A stretch of 64,000 bases of DNA, from contig NZ_CP121668.1 in assembly GCF_029714425.1 (NCBI RefSeq), positions 5,291,501 through 5,355,500 of the forward strand. Direction: 5' to 3'. The notes under the pieces were generated by a model that saw nothing but the letters and a program-made list of their open reading frames with translations, was not told the DNA's origin and ran no database searches. Shown here piece after piece: positions 51,358 to 61,700 of this stretch (positions are counted from its first letter, which is position 1; every line of letters begins with the position of its first letter). Source of the stretch: Bradyrhizobium sp. CB2312 (GTDB lineage Bacteria > Pseudomonadota > Alphaproteobacteria > Rhizobiales > Xanthobacteraceae). The position numbers and the translations under genes were made by a program.

Positions 51358-52611
51358 ATGACTGCATTTAAATCGGATTTCCTCAACACCCTGCAAGAGC
51401 GTGGATTCATCCACCAATGCTCCGATTTCGAGGGGCTGGACGCGCTCGCCGCCAAGGGCGAGGCAACCACCTATGTCGGCTACGATTGCACCGCCCGTTC
51501 GCTGCATATCGGCAACTACCTGACCATGATGATGCTGTACTGGCTCCAGCAGTCCGGCAACAAGCCGATCACGCTGATGGGCGGCGGCACCACCATGGTG
51601 GGCGATCCCTCCGGCAAGGACGAGACGCGCGCGATGCGCACCGTCGCCGAGATCGAGGCCAACAAGGAATCGATCCGCGGCGTGTTCGCAAAGGTACTGC
51701 GCTATGGCGAGGGCAAGAGCGACGCCATCATGCTCGACAATGCGGAGTGGCTGACCAAGCTGAACTGGATCGAGATGCTGCGCGACGTCGGCCGGCACTT
51801 CTCGGTCAACCGCATGCTGACCATGGACTCCGTGCGCCTGCGCCTCGAGCGCGAGCAGGAGATGAGCTTCATCGAGTTCAACTACATGGTCTGCCAGGCC
51901 TACGACTTCGTCGAGCTCGCCAAGCGCACCGGCTGCCGTCTCCAGATGGGCGGCTCGGACCAGTGGGGCAACATCATCATGGGCGTCGATCTCGGCCGCC
52001 GTATGGGCACCCACCAGCTGTTCGCGCTGACGACGCCGCTCTTGACCACCGCCTCCGGCGCCAAGATGGGCAAGACCGCGCAAGGCGCGGTGTGGCTCAA
52101 CGCCGACCAGTTCTCGCCGTATGATTTCTGGCAGTATTGGCGCAACACCGAGGATGCCGACGTCGGCAAGTTCCTGAAGCTGTTCACGACGCTGCCGATG
52201 AGCGAGATCAAAAAGCTCGAGGCGCTCGGCGGCTCCGAGATCAACGAGGCCAAGAAGGTGCTCGCGACCGAAGCGACCGCGCTGCTGCACGGCCGCGACG
52301 CCGCGAACGAGGCGGCCGAGACCGCACGCCGCACTTTCGAGGAAGGCGCGCTGGCCGAAAGTCTGCCGACGGTGGAAATTCCGCGCGGCGAATTGGACGC
52401 CGGCCTCGGTGTGCTCAATGCCTTCGTCAAGGCGGGCCTGGTTGCCTCCAACGGCGAGGCGCGGCGCCAGATCAAGGGCGGCGGCCTGCGCGTCAACGAC
52501 GAGCCCGTGACCGACGAGAAGATGGCGCTGTCGGCCGGCAATCTGACGCCGGAAGGCGTGATCAAGCTGTCCTTCGGCAAGAAGAAGCACGTCTTGATCA
52601 GGCCTGCATAG
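51358..52611 (+). CDS. tyrS: Tyrosyl-tRNA synthetase
   Basis: This 417-residue class I enzyme has the HIGH-type motif LHIGNY (50-53), a tyrosine pocket ([22 protein letters not shown]), and the KMSKS-type loop as KMGKT (236-240), a variant seen in many alphaproteobacteria. The S4 RNA-binding domain lies at the C-terminus (about 350-417; [24 protein letters not shown]). It charges tRNA-Tyr. The gene starts directly as ATG with weak upstream ribosome-binding sequence and is divergent from anmK. Confidence 0.96.
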   Translation: MTAFKSDFLNTLQERGFIHQCSDFEGLDALAAKGEATTYVGYDCTARSLHIGNYLTMMMLYWLQQSGNKPITLMGGGTTMVGDPSGKDETRAMRTVAEIEANKESIRGVFAKVLRYGEGKSDAIMLDNAEWLTKLNWIEMLRDVGRHFSVNRMLTMDSVRLRLEREQEMSFIEFNYMVCQAYDFVELAKRTGCRLQMGGSDQWGNIIMGVDLGRRMGTHQLFALTTPLLTTASGAKMGKTAQGAVWLNADQFSPYDFWQYWRNTEDADVGKFLKLFTTLPMSEIKKLEALGGSEINEAKKVLATEATALLHGRDAANEAAETARRTFEEGALAESLPTVEIPRGELDAGLGVLNAFVKAGLVASNGEARRQIKGGGLRVNDEPVTDEKMALSAGNLTPEGVIKLSFGKKKHVLIRPA

Positions 52612-52667
52612 GCGTATGAGCTTTTGATGCTTGTCAGGACGCGCCGAAGCGCGCTCCCTGACGGGCA

Positions 52668-53939
52668 ATGGATCAGAACACGCCCAAGCAAGCGACGGCG
52701 GAAACCAGCAAGGATAGCGTTGCGACAACGCCGCAAGGCGCCGTGCGCATCGCGCTCACCGTGCTCGCGCTCTGCTTCACGCTCGCGGTTCTCGGCCGCG
52801 GGCTTGGCGACAGCTTCACGGTGTTCCTGAAGCCAATCTCGGAAAGCTTCGGCTGGGACCGCGCGCAGATCGTTTCGGTCTATTCCCTCACCTGGCTCGC
52901 AAGCGGCCTCACCGCCCCCTTCGTCGGCCGCCTGTTCGACCATTCCGGACCGCGCATCGTCTATGCGCCCGGCCTGCTGCTGCTCGGTGCGGCGTTCCTG
53001 ATCGCGGCGCACGCCCAGCATCTCTGGCAGTTCCAGCTCTCGATCGGCCTGTGCGTCGGCATCGGCGTCGCTTTCATCGGCATCGTGCCGAACTCGATCC
53101 TGCTCGGCCGCTGGTTCGGGCCGCGTCTGCCGACCGCGATGTCGGTGGTGTATTCGGCGATGGGCGGCGGCGTGCTGGCGCTGCTGCCGGCCTCGCAGCT
53201 CCTGATCGATCACATCGGCTGGCGCGACACCTATCAGCTGTTCGGATTCACCGCCTTGGGCCTGCTGGTGCCGCTGTTGCTGCTGCCGTGGCGGCTGTTC
53301 GCCGCGGGCTCGCCGCATGTGGTGAAGAAGACCGATCCGAACTTTGTCGACAATGGCTGGACGCTGCTCGGCGCCATGCGCCATCACGCCTTCTGGGCGC
53401 TGTTCTCGACCTTCTTCTTCACCGCCGTCGGCATGTATGCGATTGCCGCCCAGATCGTGGCCTATCTGATCGATGCCGGTTTCCCGCCGCTCCAGGCCGC
53501 GACAGCCTGGGGTTTTTCCGGCGTCGTGCTGGTGTTTGGAATGCTCGGCGTGTCCGCGCTCGACGGGCTGATCGGGCGCCGGCCCTCGGTGCTGCTGAGC
53601 TACGCGATCTCGATCCTCGGCATCGTCCTGCTCTGGCTGTTGCAGTACACTCCGAACATCCTGCTGCTGACCGGCTTCGTCGTCTGCTTCGGCAGCATGA
53701 TGGGCTCGCGCGGCCCGCTGATCAGCGCAACCGCGATGCGGATCTTCCAGGGCAAGCGCGTCGGCACCATCTACGGCACCATCTCGATCGGCAGCGGGCT
53801 CGGCTCGGCGTTCGGCTCCTGGAGCGGCGGCCTGATCCACGATGCGACGCACGGCTACAACGCGTTGCTCGCCTTCGCACTTGCGAGCGTGGTGCTCGGG
53901 ATGATCCCGTTCCTGATCGTGCCCGCCTTGCGGCGCTAG
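52668..53939 (+). CDS. MFS transporter
   Basis: This 423-residue protein has about 12 hydrophobic helices and the MFS loop signature in FVGRLFDHSGPRIVYAPGLLL, with ALDGLIGRRPSVLLSYA in the matching second-half loop. An N-terminal cytoplasmic tail of about 22 residues is polar. It resembles the oxalate/formate-antiporter and monocarboxylate group (GLGDSFTVFLKPISESFGWDRAQIVSVYSLTW), whose substrates are organic acids. It starts 56 bases after tyrS, which may be coincidence. Confidence 0.9.
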   Translation: MDQNTPKQATAETSKDSVATTPQGAVRIALTVLALCFTLAVLGRGLGDSFTVFLKPISESFGWDRAQIVSVYSLTWLASGLTAPFVGRLFDHSGPRIVYAPGLLLLGAAFLIAAHAQHLWQFQLSIGLCVGIGVAFIGIVPNSILLGRWFGPRLPTAMSVVYSAMGGGVLALLPASQLLIDHIGWRDTYQLFGFTALGLLVPLLLLPWRLFAAGSPHVVKKTDPNFVDNGWTLLGAMRHHAFWALFSTFFFTAVGMYAIAAQIVAYLIDAGFPPLQAATAWGFSGVVLVFGMLGVSALDGLIGRRPSVLLSYAISILGIVLLWLLQYTPNILLLTGFVVCFGSMMGSRGPLISATAMRIFQGKRVGTIYGTISIGSGLGSAFGSWSGGLIHDATHGYNALLAFALASVVLGMIPFLIVPALRR

Positions 53940-54065
53940 GTTTCGCAGGAGTAACCTAAGCGCATTCGCGTCACCGGAAAATTACGGACGGATGCGATAC
54001 GAACACGCGCAAAAAATGCGGGCCGCACCTGGCTGAAAGCACATCCTGTGGTGTTTTGTCCGACA

Positions 54066-54079
54066 TGACAAAAATGTCA
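54066..54079. promoter_or_regulatory. Small palindrome TGACA-AAAA-TGTCA upstream of doxX
   Basis: Five-base arms around AAAA lie 79 bases before the DoxX start. It may be a regulator site, but 5-base arms also occur by chance. Confidence 0.3.
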
Positions 54080-54157
54080 GCGCAAATTGGGCTTGGGCGC
54101 TTGCAGGCTGGAACCGAATGCGGTCCAAGTCGCGCATTGGATGGAGGGCACAAACCA

Positions 54158-54562
54158 ATGGACTTTCCCTATCTCGTTCGCTTTCAACCGGTTCTCTTGA
54201 GCCTGTTTCGCTTCATCACCGGCTTGCTGCTGTTCCAGTACGGCGTCGCCAAGCTGTTCAAGTTTCCGGTGCTTCCCTACTTCGCGAACATCCCGCCGCT
54301 GATCTATGTGGCCGGTACGCTTGAGCTCGTGCTCGGCGCGCTGCTCATGATCGGCCTGTTCACGCGCCTCAGCGCTTTCATCCTCGCGGGTGAGATGGCC
54401 TTCGCTTACTTCATGGGCCACATGTTCAAGGGCGAGACGCCGGTGTTCCTGCCGCTGCTCAATGGCGGCACCGCGGCGATCCTGTTCTGCTTCGCCTGCC
54501 TCTATCTCTCGTCGGCCGGCGGCGGCTCGGTCAGCGCCGATGCGGCGATGGGCAAGAAATAA
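54158..54562 (+). CDS. DoxX-family membrane protein
   Basis: This 134-residue protein has four hydrophobic helices and DoxX family blocks: LLSLFRFITGLLLFQYGVAKLFKFP, YVAGTLELVLGALLMIGLFTRLSAFILAGEMAFAYFMGH and PLLNGGTAAILFCFACLYL. DoxX proteins are quinone-linked or redox-related inner-membrane proteins; some assist oxidative-stress responses. GGAGG lies upstream of the ATG at 54158, whereas the longer frame from 54056 has no signal of its own. Confidence 0.9.
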   Translation: MDFPYLVRFQPVLLSLFRFITGLLLFQYGVAKLFKFPVLPYFANIPPLIYVAGTLELVLGALLMIGLFTRLSAFILAGEMAFAYFMGHMFKGETPVFLPLLNGGTAAILFCFACLYLSSAGGGSVSADAAMGKK

Positions 54563-54627
54563 CGGCCCGATCGGCGACACGTTCGCGCGGCGCTGACGGA
54601 CGTGCAGTCGAGGCGCAAATAAACGAC

Positions 54628-54651
54628 GGCACCGGCAGCTTCGCCGGTGCC
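54628..54651. terminator. Stable hairpin between doxX and a small ORF
   Basis: Perfect 9-base arms GGCACCGGC and GCCGGTGCC close on AGCTTC. It lies after the doxX stop and just beyond the 3' end of a convergent small ORF. No T-tract follows in either direction, so termination would be imperfect. Confidence 0.5.
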
Positions 54652-54653
54652 GC

Positions 54654-54740
54654 CTACCGCGAGCCCAGCACGTTCCAGATCAGAACGAGGGCCGCGACCA
54701 GCAGCACGGACATGATGAGGCGGTGAGCGAATCGGTTCAT
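54654..54740 (-). CDS. Possible 28-residue membrane peptide
   Basis: The frame encodes MNRFAHRLIMSVLLVAALVL then IWNVLGSR, a basic start with one hydrophobic helix. CCGGAGTGGC precedes the ATG. It lies alone in a 395-base gap between doxX and the first chemoreceptor gene. Peptides of this kind are easily missed; there is no family match I can name. Confidence 0.4.
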   Translation of the reverse strand: MNRFAHRLIMSVLLVAALVLIWNVLGSR

Positions 54741-54890
54741 TGCCACTCCGGCTAAGCCCAATCAGGACCAAAGTCTGAGAACGACGTCCTCCCGCAAAAA
54801 AGCGGGAGCGCGGCGATGCATGGCGATTTACCTGCACACTTGCGCATAAGGCGGCAAATGCCGTCCGCGCGATGGGCCGTCGCATGCCTA

Positions 54891-54957
54891 CGTTCATGAT
54901 TGGTAAGAACTTCATGCTACCGATGCGAGCAATAACAACCGTTCCGTAGAGGCCGCG
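54891..54957 (+). promoter_or_regulatory. Upstream element of chemoreceptor 1
   Basis: CGTTCATGATTGGTAAGAA begins a block that is nearly repeated before the second chemoreceptor (CGTTCACGAATGGTAAGAA at 56840). The similarity continues to the start codons with small changes. It probably holds the promoter and leader of the gene. Confidence 0.5.
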
Positions 54958-56652
54958 ATGAAGCTGCTCAGTCACCTGAAGATCCGCACCAAGCTGACCA
55001 GCATGGTCTGCCTCGCGGCACTCACGGTCACGGCCATCATCGGGGTCTCGGCGGTGCTCAGCAAGAGCCGCATGATGGAGGACCGTGTCCAGCAGATGCG
55101 GACTGCGGTGGAACTCCTCTACAACTACGCACAATCGCTCCAGGACGAGGTCACTGCCGGCAAGCTGACGCAGGCCGAGGCGAAAGCCCAGTTCCACCAG
55201 CGCGGCCGCCGCATGAGCTTCAACGGCGGCCAAGGCTATCCTGTCGTCTACAATCCCGACACCTCGCTGTTCGTAAACGGCGCCAACCAGCAGCTCGAAG
55301 GCAAGATCACAGGTGCCATCGATTCCAATGGCGTCCTGATCGCCGACGCGATCATGAACACCGCCAATCAGAATGCCCAGGGCGGCGTGGCCTCCTACCT
55401 GTATCCTCGTCCCGGCCAGACCGAGCCGGTCCGCAAGACCGTGTTCACGCGCAAATTCGCGCCCTGGAACGTCACCATCAGCTACGGCCTTTATGTCGAC
55501 GACATCGACGCCGACGTCCGTGCCTTGACGCTGGAGCTTGCCGCGATCGGCATCGGCCTGATGCTGCTGATGGCGACCTTGTCCTGGCTGATCGCTCGCG
55601 ACGTGCTCGGCGCGCTCGACCGCCAGAAGAACCGCATGCAGGAGATCGCCGACGGCGCCATCGACAAGCCGGTCGAGGAGACCGATCGCGGCGATGAGAT
55701 CGGCCGCATGGCCGAGACGCTCGAAGTGCTGAGACAGACCGCGCTGACGGCACGGAATCTGGAGGCCGAACAGGTCGCCGCCAAGAGCCGCAGCGAGCAG
55801 GAGAAGCGCGAGGCCCTGATCGCGCTCGCCGACCGCTTCGATGCCTCCGTCGGCCAGCTCGTCGGATTGATGGCCTCCGGATCCGGCGAGCTCGAGACCA
55901 CCGCCAAGTCGATGTCGTCGACCGCCGAGGGCACCAACCGCCGCGCCGCCGTGGTCGGCTCGGCCGCGACTGAAGCGAGCCAGCGCGTCCAGACCGTCGC
56001 GGCCGCCGCCGAGGAGCTCTCCTCCTCCATCACCGAGATCAGCCGTCAGGTCGCGCAATCCGCCGAAGTGACCGGCCGCGCCGTCGACAGCGCGCGCCGC
56101 ACCGACACCATCGTGCGCGCGCTCTCGGACGGTGCCCAGCAGATCGAGCACGTCGCCGAGCTGATCTCGAGCATCGCGGCACAGACCAATCTGCTCGCGC
56201 TCAATGCCACCATCGAGGCGGCGCGCGCCGGTGACGCCGGCCGCGGCTTTGCCGTCGTCGCCTCCGAGGTGAAGTCGCTGGCGAGCCAGACCGCGGAGGC
56301 CACCCGCGAGATCGGCGACAAGATCGCGCAGATCCAGGGCGCCACCAGGGAGGCCGTCGACGCCATCGGCGGCATCACCGCCACCATCGAAGAGGTCAGC
56401 CGCATCGCCACCTCGATTGGAGCTGCCATCGAGGAGCAAGGCGCCGCCACCGCCGAGATCGCCCGCAGTGTCTCCCAGACCGCGGAGGCGACCAAGGAGG
56501 TCACCACCAATATCGGCGGCGTCTCTACGGCAGCCAACGAGACCGGCAACGCCGCCGGCATGGTGCTCGCGGCAGCCAGCAACCTCTCCAAGCAGGCCGA
56601 GCAGCTCTCGGGTGAAGTCGGAACGTTCCTCGCAGGCGTGCGCGCGGCGTAA
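54958..56652 (+). CDS. Methyl-accepting chemotaxis protein 1
   Basis: This 564-residue chemoreceptor has a first membrane helix (about 12-34), a periplasmic single-Cache sensor (about 36-188; [21 protein letters not shown]), a second helix (about 190-213), a HAMP linker, and a cytoplasmic signalling domain with the hairpin tip [37 protein letters not shown]. It would sense a small molecule and control CheA. Residues 176-564 are identical to the next receptor except Asp243 instead of Ala. No CheR/CheB-docking pentapeptide is seen at the end. Confidence 0.95.
   Translation: MKLLSHLKIRTKLTSMVCLAALTVTAIIGVSAVLSKSRMMEDRVQQMRTAVELLYNYAQSLQDEVTAGKLTQAEAKAQFHQRGRRMSFNGGQGYPVVYNPDTSLFVNGANQQLEGKITGAIDSNGVLIADAIMNTANQNAQGGVASYLYPRPGQTEPVRKTVFTRKFAPWNVTISYGLYVDDIDADVRALTLELAAIGIGLMLLMATLSWLIARDVLGALDRQKNRMQEIADGAIDKPVEETDRGDEIGRMAETLEVLRQTALTARNLEAEQVAAKSRSEQEKREALIALADRFDASVGQLVGLMASGSGELETTAKSMSSTAEGTNRRAAVVGSAATEASQRVQTVAAAAEELSSSITEISRQVAQSAEVTGRAVDSARRTDTIVRALSDGAQQIEHVAELISSIAAQTNLLALNATIEAARAGDAGRGFAVVASEVKSLASQTAEATREIGDKIAQIQGATREAVDAIGGITATIEEVSRIATSIGAAIEEQGAATAEIARSVSQTAEATKEVTTNIGGVSTAANETGNAAGMVLAAASNLSKQAEQLSGEVGTFLAGVRAA
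55482..56652 (+). repeat. Block duplicated at 57438-58608 (chemoreceptor C-terminal half)
   Basis: The sequence from 55482 to the stop codon recurs at a constant offset of 1956 bases with only scattered silent changes and one amino-acid change. By eye, 55921-56573 matches its partner without any difference. The region before 55482 is clearly diverged, so the boundary is sharp. Confidence 0.9.
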
Positions 56653-56839
56653 GCTGCGCGACTTCTGTACTGGTCCGAGCGCGACGACGCCTCGGCGAAT
56701 CGATGCGTCGATCGCACCACCTGAGCACGCACGCGATCCAGCTTTTCTTGGACACGTCGCCGCAGGCGTTGACCTTGTGCCTGCATATGTGTGTCCACGG
56801 CTGCGCGAATTGCATCGCGCCTGAACGCGTCATCTCATG

Positions 56840-56913
56840 CGTTCACGAATGGTAAGAATTTCCTGATACCGCTGCGCGAGAACAAACATTCTACAACCGT
56901 TCTCGAGGCCGTC
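56840..56913 (+). promoter_or_regulatory. Upstream element of chemoreceptor 2
   Basis: CGTTCACGAATGGTAAGAA differs from the chemoreceptor 1 copy at two of 19 positions. The twelve bases CGTTCACGAATG also occur in reverse at 38649-38660, before the diguanylate cyclase gene. It may be a regulator site for motility-related genes. Confidence 0.5.
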
Positions 56914-58608
56914 ATGACGCTGCTCAGTCACCTGAAGATCCGCACCAAGCTCACCAGCATGGTTGCACTCGCAGCGCTCACCGTGACCGCCCTCATTGTC
57001 GCCTCGAGCTATCTCAGCAAGACTCGCATGCTCGACGATCGCGCGCGCCAGATGCAGACCGCGGTCGACCTGCTGCACGGCTTCGCGCAGTCGCTCCAGG
57101 ACGAGGTCACCGCCGGCAAGATGACGCTCGCCGACGCGCAAGCCGAGTTCAAGCTGCGCGGCCGGCGGATGAAGTTTGGCGGCGGCCAGGGTTATCCCGT
57201 CGTCTACACCGCCGACTCAACCGTCATGATGAACGGCGGTGCGCCTCAGCTCGAAGGCAAGAACAACGGCATCAAGGATGCCAATGGCATCGTGATCGGC
57301 GATGCCACGGTGAACGTGGCCAAGCAAGCACCTGAAGGCGCCATCCTGTCCTATCTCTTCCCGCGTCCGGGCGAAACCGTTCCGGTTCGCAAGCTGGTAT
57401 TCGCTCGCCACTTTGCGCCCTGGAACGTCGCGATTGCCTACGGCCTTTATGTCGACGACATCGACGCCGACGTCCGTGCCTTGACGCTGGAGCTTGCCGC
57501 GATCGGCATCGGCCTGATGCTGCTGATGGCGACCTTGTCCTGGCTGATCGCACGCGACGTGCTCGGCGCGCTCGACCGCCAGAAGAACCGCATGCAGGAG
57601 ATCGCCGACGGCGCCATCGACAAGCCGGTCGAGGAGACCGCCCGCGGCGACGAGATCGGCCGCATGGCCGAGACGCTCGAAGTGCTGAGACAGACCGCGC
57701 TGACGGCACGGAACCTGGAGGCCGAGCAGGTCGCCGCCAAGAGCCGCAGCGAGCAGGAGAAGCGCGAGGCCCTGATCGCGCTCGCCGACCGCTTCGATGC
57801 CTCCGTCGGCCAGCTCGTCGGCCTGATGGCCTCGGGCTCCGGCGAGCTCGAGACCACCGCCAAATCGATGTCGTCCACCGCCGAGGGCACCAACCGCCGC
57901 GCCGCCGTGGTCGGCTCGGCCGCGACTGAAGCGAGCCAGCGCGTCCAGACCGTCGCGGCCGCCGCCGAGGAGCTCTCCTCCTCCATCACCGAGATCAGCC
58001 GTCAGGTCGCGCAATCCGCCGAAGTGACCGGCCGCGCCGTCGACAGCGCGCGCCGCACCGACACCATCGTGCGCGCGCTCTCGGACGGTGCCCAGCAGAT
58101 CGAGCACGTCGCCGAGCTGATCTCGAGCATCGCGGCACAGACCAATCTGCTCGCGCTCAATGCCACCATCGAGGCGGCGCGCGCCGGTGACGCCGGCCGC
58201 GGCTTTGCCGTCGTCGCCTCCGAGGTGAAGTCGCTGGCGAGCCAGACCGCGGAGGCCACCCGCGAGATCGGCGACAAGATCGCGCAGATCCAGGGCGCCA
58301 CCAGGGAGGCCGTCGACGCCATCGGCGGCATCACCGCCACCATCGAAGAGGTCAGCCGCATCGCCACCTCGATTGGAGCTGCCATCGAGGAGCAAGGCGC
58401 CGCCACCGCCGAGATCGCCCGCAGTGTCTCCCAGACCGCGGAGGCGACCAAGGAGGTCACCACCAATATCGGCGGCGTCTCTACGGCAGCCAACGAGACC
58501 GGCAACGCCGCCGGCATGGTGCTCGCGGCGGCCAGCAACCTCTCCAAGCAGGCCGAGCAGCTCTCCGGGGAAGTCGGAACGTTCCTCGCCGGCGTGCGCG
58601 CGGCGTAG
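56914..58608 (+). CDS. Methyl-accepting chemotaxis protein 2
   Basis: This 564-residue receptor has the same layout as its neighbour: membrane helix 1, a single-Cache sensor ([22 protein letters not shown]), helix 2 (about 190-213), HAMP and signalling domain. Only the sensor differs substantially, so the pair likely reads two related ligands with one output. The ATG at 56914 aligns with the start of receptor 1; the longer frame from 56791 reads through the shared upstream element. It begins 261 bases after receptor 1. Confidence 0.95.
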   Translation: MTLLSHLKIRTKLTSMVALAALTVTALIVASSYLSKTRMLDDRARQMQTAVDLLHGFAQSLQDEVTAGKMTLADAQAEFKLRGRRMKFGGGQGYPVVYTADSTVMMNGGAPQLEGKNNGIKDANGIVIGDATVNVAKQAPEGAILSYLFPRPGETVPVRKLVFARHFAPWNVAIAYGLYVDDIDADVRALTLELAAIGIGLMLLMATLSWLIARDVLGALDRQKNRMQEIADGAIDKPVEETARGDEIGRMAETLEVLRQTALTARNLEAEQVAAKSRSEQEKREALIALADRFDASVGQLVGLMASGSGELETTAKSMSSTAEGTNRRAAVVGSAATEASQRVQTVAAAAEELSSSITEISRQVAQSAEVTGRAVDSARRTDTIVRALSDGAQQIEHVAELISSIAAQTNLLALNATIEAARAGDAGRGFAVVASEVKSLASQTAEATREIGDKIAQIQGATREAVDAIGGITATIEEVSRIATSIGAAIEEQGAATAEIARSVSQTAEATKEVTTNIGGVSTAANETGNAAGMVLAAASNLSKQAEQLSGEVGTFLAGVRAA

Positions 58609-58656
58609 CGCGCCACTCAGAACACGAGACATTTGGCACGAAAGCGTCGCCACATT

Positions 58657-58732
58657 CGTCATGGCCGGGCTTGTCCCGGCCATCCACGTTTTGGCCGAGC
58701 TGCACGAAGAACGTGGAAGCCCGAGCATGACG
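58657..58732. repeat. Palindromic repeat, CGTCATGGCCGGG type
   Basis: The element starts CGTCATGGCCGGGCTTGTCC and ends GCCCGAGCATGACG, with CCACGTT/AACGTGG inner arms. It resembles the element at 21931-22054. It lies between the second chemoreceptor and the convergent AsmA-like gene. Confidence 0.8.
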
Positions 58733-58754
58733 AGCACTTGGGAAAGTAGGTGGC

Positions 58755-61700
58755 TTACCGCCGCGTGAGGCTGCAACCGTTCGAGAGCTGCCGCGTCGAT
58801 CCGGTCGAGCCGTCGTTCGATTGCGACGGGAATTCCTCGAACGGCGAGTTCTGCTTGCCGGTGTTGAACTCCATGATCTTCCGCGTCACGCCGGGAAAGA
58901 TCGCGGAGATCGGATTGACGCGCATGACGGGGGCGGCCGGCGTACCGACGACCTCGTAGGTCACGCCGATCAGTCCCTCCTTGTCGCCGGCCCCCAGGAT
59001 CAACCCCAGCACCGGAATCTGTCCGAACATGTTGTTCAACCCGTACATCGGCACGAAGGTGCCGCTCATGCACACCTGGTTGCCGGGGTAGTCGATCGAG
59101 CCTTCGATCGTGGCGCCGATCATCGGGCCCTTGACCACGCCGTCGCGGATCGTAAGCGCACCGTTCTGCCGGGTGAATTCGGCGCGGAGCGCACTGAACG
59201 AGACGCCATTCCCGGTGCCGTTGGGCGCACCGGCGGCGACGCGCTCGAGCTGCGCCTCGCCCTTCACCGTGAAGTCGCGCACGTTGATGAGGCCCTCGCG
59301 CGAGGTGTTCGGCTCCGACGTCGGCGGCTCCATCGCCACCACCATCTGGCCGCCGACCGCCTTGGTGTAGGTGTCGGTGAAGCGCAGCAGCGCGCCGGCA
59401 TTGTTGGTCTGGAGGTAGATCACCTCGCGGTTGCCCTGGGCGCGGCCACCGCGCAGGTCGGCCGCGACCGGCGAGTCGTTGCCGATCTTGCCGCTCAGCG
59501 TGACCGCCTTGATGGCCCCGCTGCGCTTCGACATCTTGGCATCGACGCTGCGCATCGCCTCGCCGTTGAAACCCATGACGGCGCCGAGTTTCAGGTCAAT
59601 GTCGAAATCGACGTTCTTCAGCTTGTTCTTGGAATCGTCCTTGGAATTGCCTGAGATCGCCGATTTCAGGAAGCCGCGGCCGTCGAAGATGTCGCCGCGC
59701 ATCGTGCCCTTGACCACGCCGTCCTGGCTCCGCTCGACTTTCAGCGATGCCTTGTCGCCGTCGGACGGCGAGTAGGTCGGGAAATTCGCATTCATGAGGT
59801 CGCCGTTGGGATCGAGCTCGAGCGAGCCCTTGATCGAAGCGCCGCCGCCATCAATGACGATGTCCTCGAAACGGGTCGACTGCGCCGTCGGCACCACTTT
59901 GAAGCTGGCCTTGCCCGACTTGCCCGGCAGCTTGACCCAACCGGGCAGGATGTTGTCGAGCTTGACCGACGTCAGGTCGGCCTCGACGCCGAGCTTGGTG
60001 GTCTGGTCGGGACCGCCGGCAATCTTGCCCGACACCTTGATCGGCAGCGAGCCGCTGACGGCCGGGCTCAGATCGAAGCCGAGGCGCGCCCGGCTCGCAT
60101 CATCCAGCGTCGCCTGCAAGCGGACGTCCGCGTCGCCCTCGGCCGGCTTGCGGTAGTCGAGCGAGGCCGCCTGCCCGTTGATCTTGACGTCGCCCTTGAC
60201 CTGATAGCCCTGGTTGTTGGCGGTGATCTTGAGGTTGTTGGCCTCCAGCTTCTGGTTCATCACCAGCTTGTCGGCGGAGAAGCCGTTGAGATCGGCGGTG
60301 ACGGCATAGACGGTGTCGGCCTTGGTCAGCTCGCCCTTGACCGGCAAGCCGAGCTGAATGTTCGCCGTGAACGTCCCCTTGCTGGTGTTGGGATCGACGA
60401 CCGTCGCGGACAGGTCGCTGAGGCGATCATTGGCGAGCATTTCGGCCGCCGCCGGCACCGGACCGTCGACGCGGAACCTGGTGCGCGACGGCGAAGGCTT
60501 GGGCGCCATGTCGGGCACCTCGAAGACGAAATCGGAGATCGTGACCTTGCGGCCCGCAGGCGTATCGGCAATGCCCTGCCCGATATTCACGGTCGCGGTG
60601 CGCCCGGTGACGCGCGCCTTCAGATCGGCGTCGTGCACGACAGGCATGCCGTCCACGGGGCGGACCGCGACGCCGCTCGCCACGATGTTGACCGAGAGGC
60701 CGTCGTCCGGAATCGGCGGGCCCTTGCGCGGCAGGTTCCTGGTCGGCGAATTGATGCCGATCTCGATGCGCTGAAGCGTGCCGTGCTCGATCCGCTCGAT
60801 CACCCATTCGCGCAGCTCGGGCACCACGAGCGTCGGCCACATCCGCTTGAGCGCGGAGGCCGACATCGGCGTGCCGGCAAAGCCCAGCGTCAGCCGCGGC
60901 TCGCCGGAATAGTCGATGGCGCCGGTGCCGGCGACGCCGATCTCGCCATTGCTGATGTCGGCTTGCGTCAGCAGCATGCGCTTGTGGTCAGTGTCGAAGC
61001 GAAAGCCTATCGCAATGCGGTTGAAGACCAGCGGCGGCTCGTTGTCGATGCCGCCGAGCAGGATCGACCCGCCGCTGAAGCCAAGCTGCCAGTCGTTGAC
61101 GGTGCCGTTCGGCGGCTCGAGATGGGCCAGCAGGGTCAGACGGTTCGCGCCCGAGAGGATCTTGAAGGGCGCAACCAGCACCCGCCGATTGGCGTCCCAC
61201 TCGATGTTGATCTCGGCCTGGTCGATCGCCATCGGGTAGTCGGGCGTATCGGTGTCGATGATGTTGCCGGCGCCGACCGCGATCTTGCCGCGGAAGAAGG
61301 TCGGCACGCCGTCGCGGCCGAGCTCGCCCTTGAGCTCGCCGGTCAGCGGCAGATCGGCGGTGTAGGTGAGGTCCTTGACCCGCAGCGCCAGCAGGATGTT
61401 GGAGGTCGAGACCTTGTCGGCCTTGATGTCGATTGAGCGCACGCCGTTCTCGGCGGGGCCGATCGTGGCCCGCAGCATCCACGGACGCGCGCCCTCCTCG
61501 CCGAGGCTGAGCGTGACGCCGCCACGGCTCGGCCGGCGCAGGCTCAGCGTGATGTTCTCAAAGGTCCATTTGCTGCCGCGCTGCTGATCGTCGACGATCA
61601 GGTTGCCGTTCTTCAGGCCGATCTCGTTGAGGTTCTGACCGTCGAGGCCGGTCATGCTCAGGCTGTCGAGCCAGTCGAGGCCCTGAAGGATGCCACTCTG

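Noticed and set aside
54502..59073. Long minus-strand frames opposite both chemoreceptors, with repeated blocks
   Set aside because: Their repetition only reflects the duplicated receptor DNA; composition is shadow-like.
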